Assembly (NCBI RefSeq): GCF_964204645.1
Contig: NC_134031.1
Coordinates: forward strand, 10,518,501-10,582,500
Length of the DNA stretch: 64,000 nt
Reading direction: 5' to 3'
Source: Tubulanus polymorphus
Taxonomy: Eukaryota; Nemertea; Palaeonemertea; Tubulaniformes; Tubulanidae
Shown: positions 15,601 through 27,134 of the stretch, one piece after another
Layout: every line of letters begins with the position of its first letter
Numbering within the stretch: position 1 is the stretch's first letter
Translations under genes and position numbers: made by a program
Notes under the pieces: generated by a model
What the model was told of the DNA's origin: nothing
Databases searched by the model: none
Seen by the model: the letters and a program-made list of their open reading frames with translations, nothing else

Positions 15601-18600
15601 GACGTTTTCGCGTCGAAAAGTGCTTTTCCTGACGATTTGAGCGCTTTTACGCATCGAAATTGTCGTTTTTCCCATAGGGGGAATATTTGATACGAAAACG
15701 TCTTTTCTCGCGCTGAACGACGTTTTCGCGTCGAAAAGTGCTTTTCCTGACGATTTGAGCGCTTTTACGCATCGACATTGTCGTTTTTTTTCCCATAGGG
15801 GGAATATTTGATACGAAAACGTCTTTTCTCGCGCTGAACGACGTTTTCGCGTCGAAAATTGCTTTTCCTGACGATTTGAGCGCTTTTACGCATCGACATT
15901 GTCGTTTTTCCCATAGGGGGAATATTTTGATACGAAAACGTCTTTTCTCGCGCTTAACGACGTTTTCGGGTCGAAAAGTGGTTTTCCTGACGATTTGAGC
16001 GCTTTTACACATCGACATTGTCGTTTTTCCCATAGGGGGAATATTTGATACGAAAACGTCTTTTCTCGCGCTGAACGACGTTTTCGGGTCGAAAAGTGCT
16101 TTTCCTGACGATTTGAGCGCTTTTACGCATCGACATTGTCGTTTTTCCCATAGGGGGAATATTTGATACGAAAACGACTTTTCTCGCGCTGAACGACGTT
16201 TTCGGGTCGAAAAGTGGTTTTCCTGACGATTTGAGCGCTTTTACGCATCGCCATTGTCGTTTTTCCCATAGGGGGAATATTTGATACGAAAACGTCTTTT
16301 CTCGCGCTGAACGACGTTTTCGCGTCGAAAAGTACTTTTCCTGACGATTTGTGGGCTTTTACGCATCGACATTGTCGTTTTTCCCATAGGGGGAATATTT
16401 GATACGAAAACGTCTTTTCTCGCGCTGAACGACGTTTTCGCGTCGAAAAGTGCTTTTCCTGACGATTTGAGCGCTTCAACTCATCGACATTGTCGTTTTT
16501 CCCATAGGGGGAATATTTGATACGAAAACGTCTTTTCTCGCGCTGAACGACGTTTTCGCGTCGAAAAGTGCTTTTCCTGACGATTTGAGCGCTTTTACGC
16601 ATCGACATTGTCGTTTTTCCCATAGGGGGAATATTTGATACGAAAACGTCTTTTCTCGCGCTGAACGACGTTTTCGGGTCGAAAAGTGGTCTTCCTGACG
16701 ATTTGAGCGCTTTTACGCATCGACATTGTCGTTTTTCCCATAGGGGGAATATTTGATACGAAAACGTCTTTTCTCGCGCTGAACGATGTTTTCGCGTCGA
16801 AAAGTGGTTTTCCTGACGATTTGAGTGCTTTTACGCATCGACATTGTCGTTTTTCCCATAGGGGGAATATTTGAAACGAAAACGTCTATTCTCGCGCTGA
16901 ACGACGTTTTCGGGTCGAAAAGTGCTTTTCCTGACGATTTGAGCCCTTTTACGCATCGACATTGTCGTTTTTCCCATAGGGGGAATATTTCATACGAAAA
17001 CGTCTTTTCTCGCGCTGAACGACGTTTTCGGGTCGAAAAGTGGTTTTCCTGACGATTTGAGCGCTTTTACGCATCGCCATTGTCGTTTTTCCCATAGGGG
17101 GAATATTTGATACGAAAACGTCTTTTCTCGCGCTGAACGACGTTTTCGCGTCGAAAAGTACTTTTCCTGACGATTTCAGGGCTTTTACGCATCGACATTG
17201 TCGTTTTTCCCATAGGGGGAATATTTGATACGAAAACGTCTTTTCTCGCGCTGAACGACGTTTTCGCGTCGAAAAGTGCTTTTCCTGACGATTTGAGCGC
17301 TTCAACTCATCGACATTGTCGTTTTTCCCATAGGGGGAATATTTGATACGAAAACGTCTTTTCTCGCGCTGAACGACGTTTTCGGGTCGAAAAGTGGTTT
17401 TCCTGACGATTTGAGCGCTTTTACGCATCGACATTGTCGTTTTTCCCATAGGGGGAATATTTGATACGAAAACGTCTTTTCTCGCGCTGAACGACGTTTT
17501 TGGGTCGAAAAGTGCTTTTCCTGACGATTTGAGCGCTTTTTCGCATCGACATTGTCGTTTTTCCCATAGGGGGAATATTTGATACGAAAACGTTTTTTTC
17601 TCGCGCTGAACGACGTTTTCGGGTCGAAAAGTGGTTTTCCTGACGATTTGAGCGCTTTTACGCATCGACATTGTCGTTTTTCCCATAGGGGGAATATTTG
17701 ATACGAAAACGTCTTTTCTCGCGCTGAACGACGTTTTCGGGTCGAAAAGTGGTTTTCCTGACGATTTGAGCGCTTTTACGCATCGACATTGTCGTTTTTC
17801 CCATAGGGGGAATATTTGATACGAAAACGTCTTTTCTCGCGCTGAACGACGTTTTTGGGTCGAAAAGTGCTTTTCCTGACGATTTGAGCGCTTTTACGCA
17901 TCGACATTGTCGTTTTTCCCATAGGGGGAATATTTGATACGAAAACGTCTTTTCTCGCGCTGAACGACGTTTTCGGGTCGAAAAGTGGTCTTCCTGACGA
18001 TTTGAGCGCTTTTACGCATCGACATTGTCGTTTTTCCCATAGGGGGAATATTTGATACGAAAACGTCTTTTCTCGCGCTGAACGACGTTTTCGCGTCGAA
18101 AAGTGGTTTTCCTGACGATTTGAGCGCTTTTACGCATCGACATTGTCGTTTTTCCCATAGGGGGAATATTTGAAACGAAAACGTCTATTCTCGCGCTGAA
18201 CGACGTTTTCGGGTCGAAAAGTGCTTTTCCTGACGATTTGAGCCCTTTTACGCATCGACATTGTCGTTTTTCCCATAGGGGGAATATTTCATACGAAAAC
18301 GTCTTTTCTCGCGCTGAACGACGTTTTCGGGTCGAAAAGTGGTTTTCCTGACGATTTGAGCGCTTTTACGCATCGCCATTGTCGTTTTTCCCATAGGGGG
18401 AATATTTGATACGAAAACGTCTTTTCTCGCGCTGAACGACGTTTTCGCGTCGAAAAGTACTTTTCCTGACGATTTGAGGGCTTTTACGCATCGACATTGT
18501 CGTTTTTCCCATAGGGGGAATATTTGATACGAAAACGTCTTTTCTCGCGCTGAACGACGTTTTCGCGTCGAAATGTGCTTTTCCTGACGATTTGAGCGCT

Positions 18601-20500
18601 TCAACTCATCGACATTGTCGTTTTTCCCATAGGGGGAATATTTGATACGAAAACGTCTTTTCTCGCGCTGAACGACGTTTTCGGGTCGAAAAGTGGTTTT
18701 CCTGACGATTTGAGCGCTTTTACGCATCGACATTGTCGTTTTTCCCATAGGGGGAATATTTGATACGAAAACGTCTTTTCTCGCGCTGAACGACGTTTTT
18801 GGGTCGAAAAGTGCTTTTCCTGACGATTTGAGCGCTTTTTCGCATCGACATTGTCGTTTTTCCCATAGGGGGAATATTTGATACGAAAACGTTTTTTTCT
18901 CGCGCTGAACGACGTTTTCGGGTCGAAAAGTGGTTTTCCTGACGATTTGAGCGCTTTTACGCATCGACATTGTCGTTTTTCCCATAGGGGGAATATTTGA
19001 TACGAAAACGTCTTTTCTCGCGCTGAACGACGTTTTCGGGTCGAAAAGTGCTTTTCCTGACGATTTGAGCGCTTTTTCGCATCGACATTGTCGTTTTTCC
19101 CATAGGGGGAATATTTGATACGAAAACGGGTTTTCTCGCGCTGAACGACGTTTTCGCGTCGAAAAGTGCTTTTCCTGACGATTTGAGCGCTTTTACGCAT
19201 CGAAATTGTCGTTTTTCCCATAGGGGGAATATTTGATACGAAAACGTCTTTTCTCGCGCTGAACGACGTTTTCGGGTCGGAAAGTGCTTTTTTTGACGAT
19301 TTGAGCGCTTTTTCGCATCGACATTGTCGTTTTTCCCATAGGGGGAATATTTGATACGAAAACGGGTTTTCTCGCGCTGAACGACGTTTTCGCGTCGACA
19401 AGTGCTTTTCCTGACGATTTGAGCGCTTTTACGCATCGAAATTGTCGTTTTTCCCATAGGGGGAATATTTGATACGAAAACGTCTTTTCTCGCGCTGAAC
19501 GACGTTTTCGCGTCGAAAAGTGCTTTTCCTGACGATTTGAGCGCTTTTACGCATCGACATTGTCGTTTTTCCCATAGGGGGAATATTTGATACGAAAACG
19601 TCTTTTCTCGCGCTGAACGACGTTTTCGCGTCGAAAAGTGCTTTTCCTGGCGATTTGAGCGCTTTTACGCATCGACATTGTCGTTTTTCCCATAGGGGGA
19701 ATATTTGATACGAAAACGTCTTTTCTCGCGCTGAACGACGTTTTCGGGTCGAAAAGTGCTTTTCCTGACGATTTGAGCGCTTTTACGCATCGACATTGTC
19801 GTTTTTCCCATAGGGGGAATATTTGATACGAAAACGTCTTTTCTCGCGCTGAACGACGTTTTCGCATCGAAAAGTGCTTTTCCTGACGATTTGAGCGCTT
19901 TTACGCATCGACATTGTCGTTTTTCCCATAGGGGGAATATTTGATACGAAAACGGGTTTTCTCGCGCTGAACGACGTTTTCGCGTCGAAAAGTGCTTTTC
20001 CTGACGATTTGAGCGCTTTTACGCATCGAAATTGTCGTTTTTCCCATAGGGGGAATATTTGATACGAAAACGTCTTTTCTCGCGCTGAACGACGTTTTCG
20101 CGTCGAAAAGTGCTTTTCCTGACGATTTGAGCGCTTTTACGCATCGACATTGTCGTTTTTTTTTCCATAGGGGGAATATTTGATACGAAAACGTCTTTTC
20201 TCGCGCTGAACGACGTTTTCGCGTCGAAAATTGCTTTTCCTGACGATTTGAGCGCTTTTACGCATCGACATTGACGTTTTTCCCATAGGGGGAATATTTG
20301 ATACGAAAACGTCTTTTCTCGCGCTGAACGACGTTTTCGCGTCGAAAATTGCTTTTCCTGACGATTTGAGCGCTTTTACGCATCGACATTGTCGTTTTTC
20401 CCATAGGGGGAATATTTGATACGAAAACGTCTTTTCTCGCGCTTAACGACGTTTTCGGGTCGAAAAGTGGTTTTCCTGACGATTTGAGCGCTTTTACACA
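9631..20500. repeat. Higher-order repeats of 27 monomers with an 11-mer insertion
   Basis: The private variant TTTTACACATC marks one monomer per unit at 9631, 12820, 16006 and 20495. Spacings are 3189, 3186 and 4489 bp. The first two equal 27 monomers. The third equals 38 monomers, that is 27 plus an 11-mer duplication seen directly: the block 16949-17686 reappears at 18248-18985 with offset 1299 bp. Confidence 0.85.
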
Positions 20501-20949
20501 TCGACATTGTCGTTTTTCCCATAGGGGGAATATTTGATACGAAAACGTCTTTTCTCGCGCTGAACGACGTTTTCGGGTCGAAAAGTGCTTTTCCTGACGA
20601 TTTGAGCGCTTTTACGCATCGACATTGTCGTTTTTCCCATAGGGGGAATATTTGATACGAAAACGACTTTTCTCGCGCTGAACGACGTTTTCGGGTCGAA
20701 AAGTGGTTTTCCTGACGATTTGAGCGCTTTTACGCATCGCCATTGTCGTTTTTCCCATAGGGGGAATATTTGATACGAAAACGTCTTTTCTCGCGCTGAA
20801 CGACGTTTTCGCGTCGAAAAGTACTTTTCCTGACGATTTGAGGGCTTTTACGCATCGACATTGTCGTTTTTCCCATAGGGGGAATATTTGATACGAAAAC
20901 GTCTTTTCTCGCGCTGAACGACGTTTTCGCGTCGAAAAGTGCTTTTCCT

Positions 20950-22160
20950 GACGATTTGAGCGCTTCAACTCATCGACATTGTCGTTTTTCCCATAGGGGG
21001 AATATTTGATACGAAAACGTCTTTTCTCGCGCTGAACGACGTTTTCGGGTCGAAAAGTGCTTTTCCTGACGATTTGAGCGCTTTTACGCATCGACATTGT
21101 CGTTTTTCCCATAGGGGGAATATTTGATACGAAAACGTCTTTTCTCGCGCTGAACGACGTTTTTGGGTCGAAAAGTGCTTTTCCTGACGATTTGAGCGCT
21201 TTTTCGCATCGACATTGTCGTTTTTCCCATAGGGGGAATATTTGATACGAAAACGTTTTTTTCTCGCGCTGAACGACGTTTTCGGGTCGAAAAGTGGTTT
21301 TCCTGACGATTTGAGCGCTTTTACGCATCGACATTGTCGTTTTTCCCATAGGGGGAATATTTGATACGAAAACGTCTTTTCTCGCGCTGAACGACGTTTT
21401 CGGGTCGAAAAGTGGTTTTCCTGACGATTTGAGCGCTTTTACGCATCGACATTGTCGTTTTTCCCATAGGGGGAATATTTGATACGAAAACGTCTTTTCT
21501 CGCGCTGAACGACGTTTTCGCGTCGAAAAGTGCTTTTCCTGACGATTTGAGCGCTTCAACTCATCGACATTGTCGTTTTTCCCATAGGGGGAATATTTGA
21601 TACGAAAACGTCTTTTCTCGCGCTGAACGACGTTTTCGGGTCGAAAAGTGGTTTTCCTGACGATTTGAGCGCTTTTACGCATCGACATTGTCGTTTTTCC
21701 CATAGGGGGAATATTTGATACGAAAACGTCTTTTCTCGCGCTGAACGACGTTTTTGGGTCGAAAAGTGCTTTTCCTGACGATTTGAGCGCTTTTTCGCAT
21801 CGACATTGTCGTTTTTCCCATAGGGGGAATATTTGATACGAAAACGTTTTTTTCTCGCGCTGAACGACGTTTTCGGGTCGAAAAGTGGTTTTCCTGACGA
21901 TTTGAGCGCTTTTACGCATCGACATTGTCGTTTTTCCCATAGGGGGAATATTTGATACGAAAACGTCTTTTCTCGCGCTGAACGACGTTTTCGGGTCGAA
22001 AAGTGGTTTTCCTGACGATTTGAGCGCTTTTACGCATCGACATTGTCGTTTTTCCCATAGGGGGAATATTTGATACGAAAACGTCTTTTCTCGCGCTGAA
22101 CGACGTTTTTGGGTCGAAAAGTGCTTTTCCTGACGATTTGAGCGCTTTTTCGCATCGACA
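20950..22160. repeat. Five-monomer (591 bp) secondary duplication
   Basis: The variant GCGCTTCAACTCATC occurs at about 20963 and 21554, 591 bp apart (five monomers plus one base), and the flanking variants follow the same order. This is the youngest-looking rearrangement in the array. It creates the longest chance open frame here, on the minus strand at 20612-22294, because this variant removes the stop codon that most monomers carry. Confidence 0.75.
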
Positions 22161-23487
22161 TTGTCGTTTTTCCCATAGGGGGAATATTTGATACGAAAAC
22201 GGGTTTTCTCGCGCTGAACGACGTTTTCGCGTCGAAAAGTGTTTTTCTTGACGATTTGAGCGCTTTTACGCATCGAAATTGTCGTTTTTCCCATAGGGGG
22301 AATATTTGATACGAAAACGTCTTTTCTCGCGCTGAACGACGTTTTCGCGTCGAAAAGTGCTTTTCCTGACGATTTGAGCGCTTTTACGCATCGACATTGT
22401 CGTTTTTTTTCCCATAGGGGGAATATTTGATACGAAAACGTCTTTTCTCGCGCTGAACGACGTTTTCGCGTCGAAAATTGCTTTTCCTGACGATTTGAGC
22501 GCTTTTACGCATCGACATTGTCGTTTTTCCCATAGGGGGAATATTTGATACGAAAACGTCTTTTCTCGCGCTTAACGACGTTTTCGGGTCGAAAAGTGGT
22601 TTTCCTGACGATTTGAGCGCTTTTACGCATCGACATTGTCGTTTTTTTTCCCATAGGGGGAATATTTGATACGAAAACGTCTTTTCTCGCGCTAAACGAC
22701 GTTTTCGGGTCGAAAAGTGCTTTTCCTGACGATTTGAGCGCTTTTACGCATCGACATTGTCGTTTTTCCCATAGGGGGAATATTTGATACGAAAACGTCT
22801 TTTCTCGCGCTGAACGACGTTTTCGGGTCGAAAAGTGGTTTGCCTGACGATTTGAGCGCTTTTACGCATCGCCATTGTCGTTTTTCCCATAGGGGGAATA
22901 TTTAATACGAAAACGTCTTTTCTCGCGCTGAACGACGTTTTCGGGTCGAAAAGTGCTTTTCCTGACGATTTGAGCGCTTTTACGCATCGACATTGTCGTT
23001 TTTCCCATAGGGGGAATATTTGATACGAAATCGTCTTTTCTCGCGCCGAACGACGTTTTCGCGTCGAAAAGTGGTCTTCCTGACGATTTGAGCGCTTTTA
23101 CGCATCGACATTGTCGTTTTTTCCCATAGGGGGAATATTTGATACGAAAACGTCTTTTCTCGCGCTGAACGACGTTTTCGCGTCGAAAAGTGCTTTTCCT
23201 GACGATTTGAGCGCTTTTACGCATCGACATTGTCGTTTTTCCCATAGGGGGAATATTTGATACGAAAACGTCTTTTCTCGCGCTGAACGACGTTTTCGGG
23301 TCGAAAAGTGCTTTTCCTGACGATTTGAGCCCTTTTACGCATCGACATTGTCGTTTTTCCCATAGGGGGAATATTTCATACGAAAACGTCTTTTCTCGCG
23401 CTGAACGACGTTTTCGGGTCGAAAAGTGCTTTTCCTGACGATTTGAGCCCTTTTACGCATCGACATTGTCGTTTTTCCATAGGGGGA

Positions 23488-23587
23488 NNNNNNNNNNNNN
23501 NNNNNNNNNNNNNNNNNNNNNNNNNNNNNNNNNNNNNNNNNNNNNNNNNNNNNNNNNNNNNNNNNNNNNNNNNNNNNNNNNNNNNNN
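23488..23587. other. Assembly gap of 100 N
   Basis: Exactly 100 N separate the satellite array from a DIRS remnant. A round 100 is the usual placeholder for a gap of unknown size, so the distance and even the adjacency of the two sides are not proven. Confidence 0.98.
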
Positions 23588-25280
23588 GAATTCATTTCGA
23601 GTTTTACCGGAACTGTTATGACCAGACGAGGCTTGACGCGATTGTTGAAGCTGCGCGCTAGTTCTCCAACCGGCATCCGTAGCCGCCTGAGAAAGCGCTG
23701 AAGTTTGAGTTGGTCTTGTTTGCGTCCGTGCCGAACCTTGCGCCGCCGGCGTTGGACCCAAACGCTTTTTCCATTGAGTTTGGACGGTGGACCTGGTCTG
23801 GACCTCCCGAATCTTTCTCAGGTGAACAGGTGCGCACCAACCGGAGAAGAGACGTGAAGACGTCCTCAATGGAGCTATAAGCAAAGAATTGGACACCATA
23901 TCTGGTAGACGAGGTTTGGAACTGGAGTCCATAACTGACTGACGGGAGGCTAATATAAATTAGCCTGACCCCGAACCGACAACAGAATTACATGTGAAAC
24001 AGACCAAGCCAAAGATTGGATAATCCAGTCCATTCCCTCTAGTTTTAGGGCAACTGACTCTGGGTTGGAGCCCCCATGGACGGCGGCGAGAGTTTTGCGA
24101 AGCTCACCCGTCAACTCCTTAACAAAAACGTTCCAGGGCGACATTCACCCCATAATTGCGTATCTAATCGAGCCCATTCTCTTGAAACTACTGAGGATTA
24201 ACGTAAAACATTAAGATCAGAGTCCGGAGGGTGATAAGCTCCCATTGACTCACCGAACAGAGCTGCTGTGGGCTTAGCGCGAGTTGCCCCGTGTTTGACA
24301 AAAAACTCAACAATCATTGCTCTAAATGGCATGTACCCCACTGGTTCGGATAAAACTGAATGGGACGGAGATACATTGCAAGCCAGGGAAGTTCCCATTG
24401 TATGGGGCAACCCAAAATTACTTGCGGCAGGAACGACCCCAGAAGGAATTGCGGCTTCTGGGACCGGATCCTCATTGAAATCAGACCCTACCCCAGCATC
24501 CAGGAATTCAGAGTCAGATTCCGAATAACGAGTGGGCTGGCGAACTTCTAACCAGACTATCAGGAATAGGCTTACCTGTTGTAGAAGTTGTAGCGACTTG
24601 TTGCAACGACGATAACAAGTTCAAAATTTTTTGTTCAAATACATGGAAATCCTTCTGAGTAAGGTATCCCGGCGATCATGACGACTTTGGTGACGGTCCC
24701 TCAAATGGGATCGAGACCTGCTGGAAGAATCGCCTTCTTCGCTAAACAACGTCGACGAACGGCGAAACTTTCTGCAATAACGATCGTAATCCCTCTCACG
24801 ATCAATCCTTGATCTGCGAGAAGGAGACCTTGCGCGTTTATTATGCTCACGGCGTCTGGACCTAGTGGGAGAGCGAGCTCTATCCCCGGAGCGACGATGA
24901 CTATGATTTGAAACGTCAGAATCAGACGATGTACGAACTGGAAGTTTAGAACCAGTTTTAGTGACGTCTGGACTGGACCGGTTCCGACCGAACCAGTGCC
25001 GGCCGGCTTGTGCTGGCATCTCGACTACCACGGCACGCGCTCGGTTCAGAACATATAGTCTGAACAGGAAGAACCGGCTGAACCGGTGATTGACCAGCGA
25101 CCGGTGAAAAAATCCAACGCGTTCATATACAAGAACGCCAAGAAAAAAGATGGCGGATTTCGCCCGTGGCTAAATGCAATACCGCAGGGCCGGGTCGTAT
25201 AGAAAAACCATTGGCAATCAATCCAAATTTAGAAAATATTGGCAAAAACCAAAGGAAAGGGTACAGTACTCAAGGGAAAT
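23588..25280 (-). mobile_element. DIRS retrotransposon copy A, eroded 5' half
   Basis: This segment aligns by eye along its length with the 5' half of the DIRS element at 34632-40700: its start matches 38152 onward and its end is the same terminal repeat (25135-25280). Two internal deletions are visible against that copy: near 24122 (loss of the sequence equivalent to about 38720-38990) and near 25109 (loss of about 40000-40530). The gag frame is broken. A serine/arginine-rich stretch survives on the minus strand at 24621-25031 (for example SRSRSHLRDRHQSRHDR). The 3' half with reverse transcriptase and recombinase is absent, either lost or lying beyond the gap. Confidence 0.85.
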
Positions 25281-25926
25281 GAATGGATTGATTTAAGCTT
25301 CTGCTGGTATCGAGGCCGACGGACTGGGTGTGATATTTTGATGACAACATTTATTAAGGCAGTCTATATTTAATGGCTGTATATTTAATGGCTGTATACC
25401 ATCGGTAGATATTGAATCATTGCCACGACGCCATTGACTACATTTTGAACTCCACAATACACAGGAGTCCATGCACTAAATTGCCTGGGATTGTAGTCCT
25501 GTTGTTATCACGACATAATTGGAGTGCTGTCCTGGTCCCCCTTATATGAAATTATTGGCTGGATTCCTTGCATTATAGAATTGAGTTAAACTAAGTAAAT
25601 TTTAACAGCTATACGTGAAAGGGGAGTTGCCGTTTTAGCAACTCATGGAAGTTACAGATCAATATAGGCCTATGTTATTCCGTTCAATCTATCCCTATGG
25701 TAAATTTGGGAAGAAAGTCATCGTTAGATTTTAGGTTTTCAGCACCAATGGACAGAAAAGTGGCCAGGGCTGCACTATGATGAATTGAAGGATTGTGTTT
25801 TCAGCAGCGATGGTGGACCCAATAGTTTTTTACTTACGTCGGGCCTTGGTATGTGTCCCTGTTATCTATTCCCAGCACACATTGGTACATAATCCCCTCA
25901 TGTCAAGTGTATTACTCATTGATTAC
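25281..25926. other. Sequence between DIRS copy A and UBR4
   Basis: No exon of UBR4 and no recognisable element was seen. There is a short direct repeat ATTTAATGGCTGTATA at about 25368-25400. The next UBR4 coding segment expected on this side was searched for by eye on the minus strand and not found. Confidence 0.6.
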
Positions 25927-26080
25927 CTTGACAGATTTTATTTTTGACATCTCTCATGAGTGGCCCAAGTCCTGGTTCATTGGAACTGTATGGGTTGCCT
26001 AACATTCGACCTTGTAAGAAGTCTTCCTGCTGAAGATCTTTATCAAGTGATATGAAGAACTGACCGACATCATTTTCCTC
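25927..26080 (-). CDS. UBR4: UBR4 exon 11 of 11 in window
   Basis: Exon of 154 bp between acceptor TTTTTCTAG and donor GTAATC. It starts in phase 0 and ends one base into a codon. The product contains EENDVGQFF and [16 protein letters not shown], a very conserved UBR4 block that directly follows the FERLCSIIYP block of the preceding exon. It is the last coding exon before the gap; the next expected segment (with CDLVALLEDD-like sequence in the family) is missing from this side of the window. Confidence 0.9.
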
Positions 26081-26539
26081 CTAGAAAAAGATAAAAACTT
26101 ATTTTTTGACATGTTATTAAAACTTAACCCAAATCAGACAAATTATGCACACCAGTGAAACATTAGATTATTGTAAAGAAAAGGGTGTTTGTATTTGTAC
26201 CTCCCCACATGGGACTTGACCTTAACATACACGTGCTCTGGCTATAAGAAGTGTGCGAATAATGGACATAACTTCATCACAACAAAATAAACAAGAGGAC
26301 CATAAGGTGCATATAGTCAAAGACAGAGTTTAAAATTGACTAGCAGTGAGTGTACGTATAAAAAGATGTCATTGTCAGTGAAAACAAATTCAAGTTTCTC
26401 ATATCTTGTTTCTATTATACGCATGCCGAACAGGGTATTTTTCATCTTTCAATCCGAGCCAGTCTGTGTTGACACGAGGCAGGGCGCCGCTTATCTCACC
26501 GAGTGTACATACAGCACTGTCTCTAGCCTACTACATGTA

Positions 26540-26946
26540 CATAAGCTGCGTTCACACCAGTACGGTACTAAGCGCTTACACTGGAAATTATTCAAGACCT
26601 ATTCGCAGCTTATTCAGTTCTGTACTGAAATTTGCGGCTCATTTAGCGCGGAATGCAATTACGCGCCGAAAACCCGATTTCAGTACGGAATTGAGCTGGC
26701 TGCGTATTTTCTGTAGCGTGAACGTAGATTCAGTGCTTAGCTAGCCACGTATTTACATCTTCGTAGTACAGTACACTTATTACACTCCCCTCTATTGGCA
26801 CACCGGGTGACTACTATACTGGGCTTACTAAGTGCTGAATTGACGACTCTAAGTGTGAACGTAACAGGCTGTATTTTGGTGAATTTGGCACCAGCAAAGT
26901 ACGGTACTTCATAAGCGCCGTATCTAGTTTGAACGCGGCTTAACTA
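26540..26946. mobile_element. MITE-like element with GCGTTC-type inverted ends
   Basis: The left end TAAGCTGCGTTCACAC and the right end GTTTGAACGCGGCTTA are imperfect inverted copies, about 400 bp apart. A second inverted pair lies just inside (ACGGTACTAAGCGC versus GCGCCGTAT and GTACGGTAC). There is no coding capacity. The ends resemble those of short non-autonomous DNA transposons. A target duplication is not certain, so the superfamily is left open. Confidence 0.45.
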
Positions 26947-27134
26947 TGGTGGATTCCCCAGGTGTACCCCTTCAAATGGTGCAGTTTGCATAGATAATGT
27001 GATGGAGGCTGGTTGTTTCGATGATAATCATAGCTCCTGATGATGGATACAGGTAAATGACATTTTATCAGTTCTCAGTTAAGATACAGCGTTATGGGAC
27101 TATATCCATTATATATATAGAGCTATAAATCGGA

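Larger units (their letters stand above)
1..23487. repeat. 118-bp satellite array, about 199 monomers
   Basis: The sequence repeats with a 118-bp period from base 1 up to the assembly gap (for example the word CGAAAAGTG recurs at 1, 119 and 237). No other sequence interrupts it. Monomers differ by point changes (CGGGTCGAAAAG versus CGCGTCGAAAAG, ACGTCTTTTC versus ACGGGTTTTC, GTGCTTTTC versus GTGGTTTTC) and by one- to three-base changes in T runs. A consensus monomer counted from CGAAAAG has 13 CpG and five inverted repeats: GAAAAG/CTTTTC (2-15), GCG/CGC (28-39), CGACA/TGTCG (42-52), a perfect 10-bp pair CGAAAACGTC/GACGTTTTCG around 16 nt (80-115), and TTTTCG/CGAAAA across the monomer boundary. 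Both array ends are open: the window start cuts one and the gap the other. Function is unknown; a centromeric, pericentromeric or other heterochromatic role is only a possibility. Confidence 0.97.

Noticed and set aside
1-23487. Dozens of open frames of 60-560 codons on both strands
   Set aside because: They are translations of the 118-bp satellite in rotating frames, with no domain, no consistent start and no codon-level constraint.
1-23487. CRISPR array
   Set aside because: The repetition is complete and head to tail with no unique spacers, and the surrounding sequence is eukaryotic.
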